From: Lepisosteus oculatus
Lineage: Eukaryota; Chordata; Actinopteri; Semionotiformes; Lepisosteidae
Reading direction: 5' to 3'
Assembly: GCF_040954835.1 (NCBI RefSeq)
Contig: NW_027168309.1
Location: 496,001-560,000, forward strand
Length of the DNA stretch: 64,000 nt
Part shown: one piece after another, positions 19,786 to 32,118 of the stretch
Layout of the letters: every line of letters begins with the position of its first letter
How positions within the stretch are numbered: position 1 is the stretch's first letter
The notes under the pieces: generated by a model
Databases searched by the model: none
What the model was told of the DNA's origin: nothing
The model's input: the letters and a program-made list of their open reading frames with translations, nothing else
Position numbers and translations under genes: made by a program

Positions 19786-21654
19786 AGGGAGCGCCGCCGC
19801 CGCCGGCTTGCAATCATTTAACACGGAGGGCGAGGCGGCGGCGGTAACCTTTTTCAATGTCGCTCTCCGCTTCCCCCCAAAAAAAGCCAAATGACATGCT
19901 AGCACTCGGACACCCTTCAGAAGACTGAAGGGTGGCTTAAAGCTGGAAGGATTAGGTCTCCCCGTTCCGACGCGACAATCGAACTTCCTTAGGCAGAGAG
20001 AAAGCAACATCGAGGAGCGTCAACAAGACTTTAGAAGCTGCGACACACGCCACTTTCAGTCGCAGACACAGCAGTTTTAAAGGCAGGAATCGCCTTTGCG
20101 AACGCCATGAGAAACAGAACGCAAGCTCAGGTCCTGCGGTTTAACAAACAGCCTCGGCTTTCAAGCGACATTTCTTTTCTGGAGCGAATTCACTTTCAAC
20201 TTCAAGAAATTCACACAACTTGCGAAATACGAAATACAAATCTGGCTCATCGCTGCACAAGAAATACCGCCGGCTGGCAAGAAAATGACAACGGTGTTTT
20301 TCCTTAACGAAAAACTTCCCATGGAGAAAAACAACGGCTGTGCGTCTCTGTCGGCTTGATTCAGTTTAATGCAAGTATTCATTCTCCTCCTGGAAAATAC
20401 AGCTTGCGAAAGATGAAATACAATTCTTGGCTTTTCTGGGTGAGTGCAGAAGAAATCCTGCCGGCTGGCAGAAGAATTCCAGCCTTTTTTACTCTTTAAC
20501 CACAAACTTGCGAATGATACAAAGCAAGCGGGGTGCGTTTCTGTGCAGCTGTTAACTGAACAGCTGCTGCTTCAAGCCCACCCAGGGCTCATTCCGATTT
20601 CAACATCATGCCCCCTGAAGGTAGACTGGATTTCTTTGCGAAGCATTCACCTTTTGGACGTTTCAGGAAAGGTGCGTGTCGATGCCAGACTTGAAAAGCT
20701 TTCCATACAAAGAAACAACATAGTGCTTTTGATTGATGGGAAACGGCAAGAGCGGTTTGAGCAGCTCCGGCCTCTCAACCGCTTTACAATGTGATCGGCA
20801 CCTCGGTAGCCAGTTTAGAAGGCTGAAAAGGATGCTGGAAGCACAGCGACGTTCTAAAACCAGCGCTTGAAAAGCATCTGCATACATAAAATGTCCATTT
20901 CCCCAAAGCTGAATCTGCATCTTCAGAAGATTGTCAGCTATACGTTTTCGTTCTTTGTTTCCTTTTTTTACGACAAGCTTTCGAGAAATGAACTGTCTAT
21001 TGTGATGAAGGCTGCGTTAGAAATTGTGCATCTAGCTTAGTTCAATGAAATCGGGAGGTGCACCTGTCTCAAGCGGATGGCTCTTTGCAGGCACACTACG
21101 GAAACCTGCGGGCGCAAGTTGGGAGAAGTGACTCTTGCAGAGTGTTGAGCTTCGAGAAGAGGGCTCCGCTCAGGAAGATATTTCCACATGTTGAAGAGTC
21201 GCTTTTCGCCCTTTCTTTCCCACATTTTTCCAGTGCGGTTATTGATCGCGTTCAAAATGTTTTCCCAACGTACGTGTTACCTGCAAAATCACAGTGAAAC
21301 TGTTATGCCGAAAAGATTCCTAATAGTTATTGTATTAGAATAGCTCTCCAATTTCTTAGCCTTCGTACACGCAATGTTTAAGGAAACGCTAGAGTAAATG
21401 AAACTGTAAATAGACAGGAGCTCTTCTTAGTTTTCATACAAGTTATGATGGCTGCAGCTCCTATCTGCGTCCGGGTGACCGGAGCCAAGGGATTATCTGC
21501 GGAACCTTTGATTTATCTCTCGGGCAAGGAGCTAGATACGCCCTTTTCATCTCGGTTTGATCACACCTGTGCATTAAAACGCAGTGCTCGGTACCATCGA
21601 GGTGTAAGAGGTTCAAGGATGAGCGGGAAACTTTGTTAATAAGGAGACGGGCAC

Positions 21655-21727
21655 CGCCCAACGTGGGGCTCGAACCCACGACCCTGAGATTAAGAGTCTC
21701 ATGCTCTACCGACTGAGCTAGCCGGGC
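21655..21727 (-). tRNA. tRNA-Lys-CTT: tRNA-Lys (CTT), unit 6
   Basis: No change seen against 1099-1171. Confidence 0.98.
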
Positions 21728-22548
21728 GCCGGTGGAGCTGGTGGTTAACTTGTCCCTGTTGACGGCAATTTGACAAGGTATACTTCCTGGCTTTTCATCA
21801 TGTGCTGACCGGATTCGAGAGTAGCACACCCTGTTCTTTGTTGATTACTGTACCTCCAGCAGCGCAAATGTCAGTAATCATTGAAATGTACGACCTACAA
21901 TCTCCTCAGCATGCCCGCGTGGACTCCTCAGTGATCATCCTTCTACGTTCTGCTGTAGTTTTCATGCAAGTGAAAACCGTGCTCCAAATAACAGCGGCAC
22001 AGTTGTATCCTGCGGTAAGCATTCTTCTAATTCCATCGTTTTGCTCCAGGTAAAAGGTAGCGCATCATACGGTTGATATTCCAAGGTTTCAGAGTCCGTA
22101 TTGGATGGCTTGGATGCAGACATCGCTCAGAGCTCCCAGTATGATTTTCCCGAGTTCAGTTTTGCAGTGTTTTAGTGCTTTACTACTTCCAGTGGGCCTT
22201 TGAATGCTCTGCTAAGTAGAGACGTGACATAATTACTAATGCGACCGAGTGTGCTGGCTGTTCCTGGTTCGTAATGATTAACGCGAGAAATCAATATAAA
22301 CATAACTGCTTCGATTTCGAGGTTCAGTTGAAGCTTTCAAAGAAACTATCAAAGACCTCAGAACAACCGAAGACACATTTGGTCATCTCCGTATTGGTGA
22401 AGATTAAAGAGTCCCGCAAGTGTCAAGCTTGCACAAACACACACGAGAGAGAAACTCAGGACAGAATTTAAAGAAAGGGAGATGCAGACTATTTGAAGGC
22501 ACTTTGCTAACCCAATGGCACGCTTATGAATCGTGCATAGGACACACG

Positions 22549-22620
22549 TAGCAGAGGATGGTTTCGATCCATCGACCTCTGGGTTATGGGCCCAGCACGC
22601 TTCCGCTGCGCCACTCTGCT
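22549..22620 (-). tRNA. tRNA-iMet-CAT: Initiator tRNA-Met, unit 6
   Basis: No change seen against 1993-2064. Confidence 0.98.
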
Positions 22621-22899
22621 GACGGCCTCTCTGCGTGTGGCGCACAACTACTCTTTTTATTTCCTACATAAGTGATGAAAGAGTTGAAAGTTTCAACGAC
22701 AAACGCAGACGTCACTTTGAGCGCTTGGTGTTGTAGCACAAATCATCACATGCTGCTCTACACTGGATTATAAAAGCCGACACATTTTCCAAACATTTTA
22801 ATGCTGGAGTCACACTGTAGTATTAATAACAGTGCGATACTCGAGGAGCGTAGTGGGATCGCGGTGGCTCATCAGACCGCCCCGGGACAGGGGGCCCGC

Positions 22900-22982
22900 G
22901 TCAGGATGGCCGAGCGGTCTAAGGCGCTGCGTTCAGGTCGCAGTCTCCCCTGGAGGCGTGGGTTCGAATCCCACTCCTGACA
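22900..22982 (+). tRNA. tRNA-Leu-CAG: tRNA-Leu (CAG), unit 6
   Basis: No change seen against 2344-2426. Confidence 0.98.
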
Positions 22983-23814
22983 AAAAGCTTGCTCAGTGCC
23001 GTCTCCAGTCGGGTGCAAATGGGTGAAGCAGCCTGCCGCGGGGAACGTGCGCCGATAGGCGTAGGTGTATCCCCTGCCTCTTCCGATTTAGCTCGTGCTC
23101 CATAGGATGGAAGCGGATGCTCTGGCTTTTTGACTCGAATATAACCTGATCACAACAGAAGACCGTGCAGCCCAGTGCTGGTTTAAGAATGCCTCGTGTC
23201 TTCAGGCCCCTATTCCTTCAGGTTACCCCTTTGGAATAGTCGTCCGAAAAAGACGGGAAAGGAAAAGCATGTAAGCTCCCACACACTGCGTTAGCATTAG
23301 CGGTTGGAATCTGATGGGAGAAAAGCAACCTGGCTCGCCGTCAAGCAATCCATCCCTGGTCTCCCACGTGACAGGCGGGGATACGCACCACTATACTAAC
23401 GAGGAGCGCTTGCTTGGCGCTTGAAGACACTTCCTCTTGCGGCTACTACTGTTTCCGGTTTCGTCTTTTCTTTTCATTCCTCCCAGAGGAGCGCATGAAA
23501 ACGTTTCCATCTGCGCCATCCTCACCCCTCCAATGCTATGGTCCCTGCTCCTCCTGGTGCACTGCAAACACTCATTCAGCCGGTTCTTTCAGTTTGAATA
23601 CTTAGGTCTTCAAAGGCTGGAAGTAGGGCGCAAGACATGCCAATGCCAAAAGCGTGGCAGTGTGCTTCCAGCTGTGAAATGTCACTGGTGGATGTTGAAG
23701 ACATTACTTCCAAGGCAGCAGGTCCAAGCGATTTAGCGTTTGTACAAGAAGCAGGAAGAGAGAAACGGCACTCCGCCTTTTTCTGGGCAGGCCGAAGCGA
23801 CAGGAGAAGGGCGC

Positions 23815-23896
23815 CGTAGTCGGCAGGATTCGAGCCGACGCGGGGAGACCCCAATGGCTTTCTAGCCCATCGCCTTAACCGCTCGGCCACGACTAC
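23815..23896 (-). tRNA. tRNA-Ser-AGA: tRNA-Ser (AGA), unit 6
   Basis: Same form as the unit 1 gene. Confidence 0.85.
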
Positions 23897-25765
23897 AGGG
23901 AGCGCCGCCGCCGCCGGCTTGCAATCATTTAACACGGAGGGCGAGGCGGCGGCGGTAACCTTTTTCAATGTCGCTCTCCGCTTCCCCCCAAAAAAAGCCA
24001 AATGACATGCTAGCACTCGGACACCCTTCAGAAGACTGAAGGGTGGCTTAAAGCTGGAAGGATTAGGTCTCCCCGTTCCGACGCGACAATCGAACTTCCT
24101 TAGGCAGAGAGAAAGCAACATCGAGGAGCGTCAACAAGACTTTAGAAGCTGCGCCACACGCCACTTTCAGTCGCAGACACAGCAGTTTTAAAGGCAGGAA
24201 TCGCCTTTGCGAACGCCATGAGAAACAGAACGCAAGCTCAGGTCCTGCGGTTTAACAAACAGCCTCGGCTTTCAAGCGACATTTCTTTTCTGGAGCGAAT
24301 TCACTTTCAACTTCAAGAAATTCACACAACTTGCGAAATACGAAATACAAATCTGGCTCATCGCTGCACAAGAAATACCGCCGGCTGGCAAGAAAATGAC
24401 AACGGTGTTTTTCCTTAACGAAAAACTTCCCATGGAGAAAAACAACGGCTGTGCGTCTCTGTCGGCTTGATTCAGTTTAATGCAAGTATTCATTCTCCTC
24501 CTGGAAAATACAGCTTGCGAAAGATGAAATACAATTCTTGGCTTTTCTGGGTGAGTGCAGAAGAAATCCTGCCGGCTGGCAGAAGAATTCCAGCCTTTTT
24601 TACTCTTTAACCACAAACTTGCGAATGATACAAAGAGAGCGGGGTGCGTTTCTGTGCAGCTGTTAACTGAACAGCTGCTGCTTCAAGCCCACCCAGGGCT
24701 CATTCCGATTTCAACATCATGCCCCCTGAAGGTAGACTGGATTTCTTTGCGAAGCATTCACCTTTTGGACGTTTCAGGAAAGGTGCGTGTCGATGCCAGA
24801 CTTGAAAAGCTTTCCATACAAAGAAACAACATAGTGCTTTTGATTGATGGGAAACGGCAAGAGCGGTTTGAGCAGCTCCGGCCTCTCAACCGCTTTACAA
24901 TGTGATCGGCACCTCGGTAGCCAGTTTAGAAGGCTGAAAAGGATGCTGGAAGCACAGCGACGTTCTAAAACCAGCGCTTGAAAAGCATCTGCATACATAA
25001 AATGTCCATTTCCCCAAAGATGAATCTGCATCTTCAGAAGATTGTCAGCTATACGTTTTCGTTCTTTGTTTCCTTTTTTTACGACAAGCTTTCGAGAAAT
25101 GAACTGTCTATTGTGATGAAGGCTGCATTAGAAATTGTGCATCTAGCTTAGTTCAATGAAATCGGGAGGTGCACCTGTCTCAAGCGGATGGCTCTTTGCA
25201 GGCACACTACGGAAACCTGCGGGCGCAAGTTGGGAGAAGTGACTCTTGCAGAGTGTTGAGCTTCGAGAAGAGGGCTCCGCTCAGGAAGATATTTCCACAT
25301 GTTGAAGAGTCGCTTTTCGCCCTTTCTTTCCCACATTTTTCCAGTGCGGTTATTGATCGCGTTCAAAATGTTTTCCCAACGTACGTGTTACCTGCAAAAT
25401 CACAGTGAAACTGTTATGCCCAAAAGATTCCTAATAGTTATTGTATTAGAATAGCTCTCCAATTTCTTAGCCTTCGTACACGCAATGTTTAAGGAAACGC
25501 TAGAGTAAATGAAACTGTAAATAGACAGGAGCTCTTCTTAGTTTTCATACAAGTTATGATGGCTGCAGCTCCTATCTGCGTCCGGGTGACCGGAGCCAAG
25601 GGATTATCTGCGGAACCTTTGATTTATCTCTCGGGCAAGGAGCTAGATACGCCCTTTTCATCTCGGTTTGATCACACCTGTGCATTAAAACGCAGTGCTC
25701 GGTACCATCGAGGTGTAAGAGGTTCAAGGATGAGCGGGAAACTTTGTTAATAAGGAGACGGGCAC

Positions 25766-25838
25766 CGCCCAACGTGGGGCTCGAACCCACGACCCTGAGA
25801 TTAAGAGTCTCATGCTCTACCGACTGAGCTAGCCGGGC
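25766..25838 (-). tRNA. tRNA-Lys-CTT: tRNA-Lys (CTT), unit 7
   Basis: No change seen against 1099-1171. Confidence 0.98.
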
Positions 25839-26659
25839 GCCGGTGGAGCTGGTGGTTAACTTGTCCCTGTTGACGGCAATTTGACAAGGTATACTTCCTG
25901 GCTTTTCATCATGTGCTGACCGGATTCGAGAGTAGCACACCCTGTTCTTTGTTGATTACTGTACCTCCAGCAGCGCAAATGTCAGTAATCATTGAAATGT
26001 ACGACCTACAATCTCCTCAGCATGCCCGCGTGGACTCCTCAGTGATCATCCTTCTACGTTCTGCTGTAGTTTTCATGCAAGTGAAAACCGTGCTCCAAAT
26101 AACAGCGGCACAGTTGTATCCTGCGGTAAGCATTCTTCTAATTCCATCGTTTTGCTCCAGGTAAAAGGTAGCGCATCATACGGTTGATATTCCAAGGTTT
26201 CAGAGTCCGTATTGGATGGCTTGGATGCAGACATCGCTCAGAGCTCCCAGTATGATTTTCCCGAGTTCAGTTTTGCAGTGTTTTAGTGCTTTACTACTTC
26301 CAGTGGGCCTTTGAATGCTCTGCTAAGTAGAGACGTGACATAATTACTAATGCGACCGAGTGTGCTGGCTGTTCCTGGTTCGTAATGATTAACGCGAGAA
26401 ATCAATATAAACATAACTGCTTCGATTTCGAGGTTCAGTTGAAGCTTTCAAAGAAACTATCAAAGACCTCAGAACAACCGAAGACACATTTGGTCATCTC
26501 CGTATTGGTGAAGATTAAAGAGTCCCGCAAGTGTCAAGCTTGCACAAACACACACGAGAGAGAAACTCAGGACAGAATTTAAAGAAAGGGAGATGCAGAC
26601 TATTTGAAGGCACTTTGCTAACCCAATGGCATGCTTAGGAATCGTGCATAGGACACACG

Positions 26660-26731
26660 TAGCAGAGGATGGTTTCGATCCATCGACCTCTGGGTTATGG
26701 GCCCAGCACGCTTCCGCTGCGCCACTCTGCT
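26660..26731 (-). tRNA. tRNA-iMet-CAT: Initiator tRNA-Met, unit 7
   Basis: No change in the gene body. Confidence 0.98.
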
Positions 26732-27010
26732 GACAGCCGCTCTGCGTGTGGCGCACAACTGCTCTTTTTATTTCCTACATAAGTGATGAAAGAGTTGAAA
26801 GTTTCAACGACAAACGCAGACGTCACTTTGAGCGCTTGGTGTTGTAGCACAAATCATCACATGCTGCTCTACACTGGATTATAAAAGCCGACACATTTTC
26901 CAAACATTTTAATGCTGGAGTCACACTGTAGTATTAATAACAGTGCGATACTCGAGGAGCGTAGTGGGATCGCGGTGGCTCATCAGACCGCCCCGGGACA
27001 GGGGGCCCGC

Positions 27011-27093
27011 GTCAGGATGGCCGAGCGGTCTAAGGCGCTGCGTTCAGGTCGCAGTCTCCCCTGGAGACGTGGGTTCGAATCCCACTCCTGACA
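27011..27093 (+). tRNA. tRNA-Leu-CAG: tRNA-Leu (CAG), unit 7, variable-arm variant
   Basis: G to A at 27067, sense nucleotide 57, between the variable-arm stem and the T stem. It breaks no visible pair and is probably neutral. Confidence 0.97.
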
Positions 27094-27925
27094 AAAAGCT
27101 TGCTCAGTGCCGTCTCCAGTCGGGTGCAAATGGGTGAAGCAGCCTGCCGCGGGGAACGTGCGCCGATAGGCGTAGGTGTATCCCCTGCCTCTTCCGATTT
27201 AGCTCGTGCTCCATAGGATGGAAGCGGATGCTCTGGCTTTTTGACTCGAATATAACCTGATCACAACAGAAGGCCGTGCAGCCCAGTGCTGGTTTAAGAA
27301 TGCCTCGTGTCTTCAGGCCCCTATTCCTTCAGGTTACCCCTTTGGAATAGTCGTCCGAAAAAGACGGGAAAGGAAAAGCATGTAAGCTCCCACACACTGC
27401 GTTAGCATTAGCGGTTGGAATCTGATGGGAGAAAAGCAACCTGGCTCGCCGTCAAGCAATCCATCCCTGGTCTCCCACGTGACAGGCGGGGATACGCACC
27501 ACTATACTAACGAGGAGCGCTTGCTTGGCGCTTGAAGACACTTCCTCTTGCGGCTACTACTGTTTCCGGTTTCGTCTTTTCTTTTCATTCCTCCCAGAGG
27601 AGCGCATGAAAACGTTTCCATCTGCGCCATCCTCACCCCTCCAATGCTATGGTCCCTGCTCCTCCTGGTGCACTGCAAACACTCATTCAGCCGGTTCTTT
27701 CAGTTTGAATACTTAGGTCTTCAAAGGCTGGAAGTAGGGCGCAAGACATGCCAATGCCAAAAGCGTGGCAGTGTGCTTCCAGCTGTGAAATGTCACTGGT
27801 GGATGTTGAAGACATTACTTCCAAGGCAGCAGGTCCAAGCGATTTAGCGTTTGTACAAGAAGCAGGAAGAGAGAAACGGCACTCCGCCTTTTTCTGGGCA
27901 GGCCGAAGCGACAGGAGAAGGGCGC

Positions 27926-28007
27926 CGTAGTCGGCAGGATTCGAGCCGACGCGGGGAGACCCCAATGGCTTTCTAGCCCATCGCCTTAACCGCTCGGCCA
28001 CGACTAC
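27926..28007 (-). tRNA. tRNA-Ser-AGA: tRNA-Ser (AGA), unit 7
   Basis: Same form as the unit 1 gene. The GC-rich inverted repeat in its 5' flank has one changed base (28023). Confidence 0.85.
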
Positions 28008-29876
28008 AGGGAGCGCCGCCGCTGCCGGCTTGCAATCATTTAACACGGAGGGCGAGGCGGCGGCGGTAACCTTTTTCAATGTCGCTCTCCGCTTCCCCCC
28101 AAAAAAAGCCAAATGACATTCTAGCACTCGGACACCCTTCAGAAGACTGAAGGGTGGCTTAAAGCTGGAAGGATTAGGTCTCCCCGTTCCGACGCGACAA
28201 TCGAACTTCCTTAGGCAGAGAGAAAGCAACATCGAGGAGCGTCAACAAGACTTTAGAAGCTGCGACACACGCCACTTTCAGTCGCAGACACAGCAGTTTT
28301 AAAGGCAGGAATCGCCTTTGCGAACGCCATGAGAAACAGAACGCAAGCTCAGGTCCTGCGGTTTAACAAACAGCCTCGGCTTTCAAGCGACATTTCTTTT
28401 CTGGAGCGAATTCACTTTCAACTTCAAGAAATTCACACAACTTGCGAAATACGAAATACAAATCTGGCTCATCGCTGCACAAGAAATACCGCCGGCTGGC
28501 AAGAAAATGACAACGGTGTTTTTCCTTAACGAAAAACTTCCCATGGAGAAAAACAACGGCTGTGCGTCTCTGTCGGCTTGATTCAGTTTAATGCAAGTAT
28601 TCATTCTCCTCCTGGAAAATACAGCTTGCGAAAGATGAAATACAATTCTTGGCTTTTCTGGGTGAGTGCAGAAGAAATCCTGCCGGCTGGCAGAAGAATT
28701 CCAGCCTTTTTTACTCTTTAACCACAAACTTGCGAATGATACAAAGCAAGCGGGGTGCGTTTCTGTGCAGCTGTTAACTGAACAGCTGCTGCTTCAAGCC
28801 CACCCAGGGCTCATTCCGATTTCAACATCATGCCCCCTGAAGGTAGACTGGATTTCTTTGCGAAGCATTCACCTTTTGGACGTTTCAGGAAAGGTGCGTG
28901 TCGATGCCAGACTTGAAAAGCTTTCCATACAAAGAAACAACATAGTGCTTTTGATTGATGGGAAACGGCAAGAGCGGTTTGAGCAGCTCCGGCCTCTCAA
29001 CCGCTTTACAATGTGATCGGCACCTCGGTAGCCAGTTTAGAAGGCTGAAAAGGATGCTGGAAGCACAGCGACGTTCTAAAACCAGCGCTTGAAAAGCATC
29101 TGCATACATAAAATGTCCATTTCCCCAAAGCTGAATCTGCATCTTCAGAAGATTGTCAGCTATACGTTTTCGTTCTTTGTTTCCTTTTTTTACGACAAGC
29201 TTTCGAGAAATGAACTGTCTATTGTGATGAAGGCTGCGTTAGAAATTGTGCATCTAGCTTAGTTCAATGAAATCGGGAGGTGCACCTGTCTCAAGCGGAT
29301 GGCTCTTTGCAGGCACACTACGGAAACCTGCGGGCGCAAGTTGGGAGAAGTGACTCTTGCAGAGTGTTGAGCTTCGAGAAGAGGGCTCCGCTCAGGAAGA
29401 TATTTCCACATGTTGAAGAGTCGCTTTTCGCCCTTTCTTTCCCACATTTTTCCAGTGCGGTTATTGATCGCGTTCAAAATGTTTTCCCAACGTACGTGTT
29501 ACCTGCAAAATCACAGTGAAACTGTTATGCCGAAAAGATTCCTAATAGTTATTGTATTAGAATAGCTCTCCAATTTCTTAGCCTTCGTACACGCAATGTT
29601 TAAGGAAACGCTAGAGTAAATGAAACTGTAAATAGACAGGAGCTCTTCTTAGTTTTCATACAAGTTATGATGGCTGCAGCTCCTATCTGCGTCCGGGTGA
29701 CCGGAGCCAAGGGATTATCTGCGGAACCTTTGATTTATCTCTCGGGCAAGGAGCTAGATACGCCCTTTTCATCTCGGTTTGATCACACCTGTGCATTAAA
29801 ACGCAGTGCTCGGTACCATCGAGGTGTAAGAGGTTCAAGGATGAGCGGGAAACTTTGTTAATAAGGAGACGGGCAC

Positions 29877-29949
29877 CGCCCAACGTGGGGCTCGAACCCA
29901 CGACCCTGAGATTAAGAGTCTCATGCTCTACCGACTGAGCTAGCCGGGC
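29877..29949 (-). tRNA. tRNA-Lys-CTT: tRNA-Lys (CTT), unit 8
   Basis: No change seen against 1099-1171. Confidence 0.98.
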
Positions 29950-30770
29950 GCCGGTGGAGCTGGTGGTTAACTTGTCCCTGTTGACGGCAATTTGACAAGG
30001 TATACTTCCTGGCTTTTCATCATGTGCTGACCGGATTCGAGAGTAGCACACCCTGTTCTTTGTTGATTACTGTACCTCCAGCAGCGCAAATGTCAGTAAT
30101 CATTGAAATGTACGACCTACAATCTCCTCAGCATGCCCGCGTGGACTCCTCAGTGATCATCCTTCTACGTTCTGCTGTAGTTTTCATGCAAGTGAAAACC
30201 GTGCTCCAAATAACAGCGGCACAGTTGTATCCTGCGGTAAGCATTCTTCTAATTCCATCGTTTTGCTCCAGGTAAAAGGTAGCGCATCATACGGTTGATA
30301 TTCCAAGGTTTCAGAGTCCGTATTGGATGGCTTGGATGCAGACATCGCTCAGAGCTCCCAGTATGATTTTCCCGAGTTCAGTTTTGCAGTGTTTTAGTGC
30401 TTTACTACTTCCAGTGGGCCTTTGAATGCTCTGCTAAGTAGAGACGTGACATAATTACTAATGCGACCGAGTGTGCTGGCTGTTCCTGGTTCGTAATGAT
30501 TAACGCGAGAAATCAATATAAACATAACTGCTTCGATTTCGAGGTTCAGTTGAAGCTTTCAAAGAAACTATCAAAGACCTCAGAACAACCGAAGACACAT
30601 TTGGTCATCTCCGTATTGGTGAAGATTAAAGAGTCCCGCAAGTGTCAAGCTTGCACAAACACACACGAGAGAGAAACTCAGGACAGAATTTAAAGAAAGG
30701 GAGATGCAGACTATTTGAAGGCACTTTGCTAACCCAATGGCATGCTTATGAATCGTGCATAGGACACATG

Positions 30771-30842
30771 TAGCAGAGGATGGTTTCGATCCATCGACCT
30801 CTGGGTTATGGGCCCAGCACGCTTCCGCTGCGCCACTCTGCT
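30771..30842 (-). tRNA. tRNA-iMet-CAT: Initiator tRNA-Met, unit 8
   Basis: No change seen against 1993-2064. Confidence 0.98.
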
Positions 30843-31121
30843 GACGGCCTCTCTGCGTGTGGCGCACAACTGCTCTTTTTATTTCCTACATAAGTGATGA
30901 AAGAGTTGAAAGTTTCAACGACAAACGCAGACGTCACTTTGAGCGCTTGGTGTTGTAGCACAAATCATCACATGCTGCTCTACACTGGATTATAAAAGCC
31001 GACACATTTTCCAAACATTTTAATGCTGGAGTCACACTGTAGTATTAATAACAGTGCGATACTCGAGGAGCGTAGTGGGATCGCGGTGGCTCATCAGACC
31101 GCCCCGGGACAGGGGGCCCGC

Positions 31122-31204
31122 GTCAGGATGGCCGAGCGGTCTAAGGCGCTGCGTTCAGGTCGCAGTCTCCCCTGGAGGCGTGGGTTCGAATCCCACTCCT
31201 GACA
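31122..31204 (+). tRNA. tRNA-Leu-CAG: tRNA-Leu (CAG), unit 8
   Basis: No change seen against 2344-2426. Confidence 0.98.
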
Positions 31205-32036
31205 AAAAGCTTGCTCAGTGCCGTCTCCAGTCGGGTGCAAATGGGTGAAGCAGCCTGCCGCGGGGAACGTGCGCCGATAGGCGTAGGTGTATCCCCTGCC
31301 TCTTCCGATTTAGCTCGTGCTCCATAGGATGGAAGCGGATGCTCTGGCTTTTTGACTCGAATATAACCTGATCACAACAGAAGACCGTGCAGCCCAGTGC
31401 TGGTTTAAGAATGCCTCGTGTCTTCAGGCCCCTATTCCTTCAGGTTACCCCTTTGGAATAGTCGTCCGAAAAAGACGGGAAAGGAAAAGCATGTAAGCTC
31501 CCACACACTGCGTTAGCATTAGCGGTTGGAATCTGATGGGAGAAAAGCAACCTGGCTCGCCGTCAAGCAATCCATCCCTGGTCTCCCACGTGACAGGCGG
31601 GGATACGCACCACTATACTAACGAGGAGCGCTTGCTTGGCGCTTGAAGACACTTCCTCTTGCGGCTACTACTGTTTCCGGTTTCGTCTTTTCTTTTCATT
31701 CCTCCCAGAGGAGCGCATGAAAACGTTTCCATCTGCGCCATCCTCACCCCTCCAATGCTATGGTCCCTGCTCCTCCTGGTGCACTGCAAACACTCATTCA
31801 GCCGGTTCTTTCAGTTTGAATACTTAGGTCTTCAAAGGCTGGAAGTAGGGCGCAAGACATGCCAATGCCAAAAGCGTGGCAGTGTGCTTCCAGCTGTGAA
31901 ATGTCACTGGTGGATGTTGAAGACATTACTTCCAAGGCAGCAGGTCCAAGCGATTTAGCGTTTGTACAAGAAGCAGGAAGAGAGAAACGGCACTCCGCCT
32001 TTTTCTGGGCAGGCCGAAGCGACAGGAGAAGGGCGC

Positions 32037-32118
32037 CGTAGTCGGCAGGATTCGAGCCGACGCGGGGAGACCCCAATGGCTTTCTAGCCCATCGCCTTAA
32101 CCGCTCGGCCACGACTAC
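32037..32118 (-). tRNA. tRNA-Ser-AGA: tRNA-Ser (AGA), unit 8
   Basis: Same form as the unit 1 gene. Confidence 0.85.

Larger units (their letters stand above)
16445..20556. repeat. Repeat unit 5 (type B, 4,112 bp)
   Basis: First B-type unit. One extra base lies near 17374-17380, so later offsets shift by one. It lacks three B features seen in the later B units (G at offset 1971, T at 3356 and T at 3453), so it looks like an earlier or mosaic form of B. Confidence 0.95.
20557..24667. repeat. Repeat unit 6 (type A)
   Basis: Type A except for the B-like C at offset 1991. Confidence 0.95.
24668..28778. repeat. Repeat unit 7 (type B)
   Basis: Full B form, including G at 1971, T at 3356 and T at 3453. 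Confidence 0.95.
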
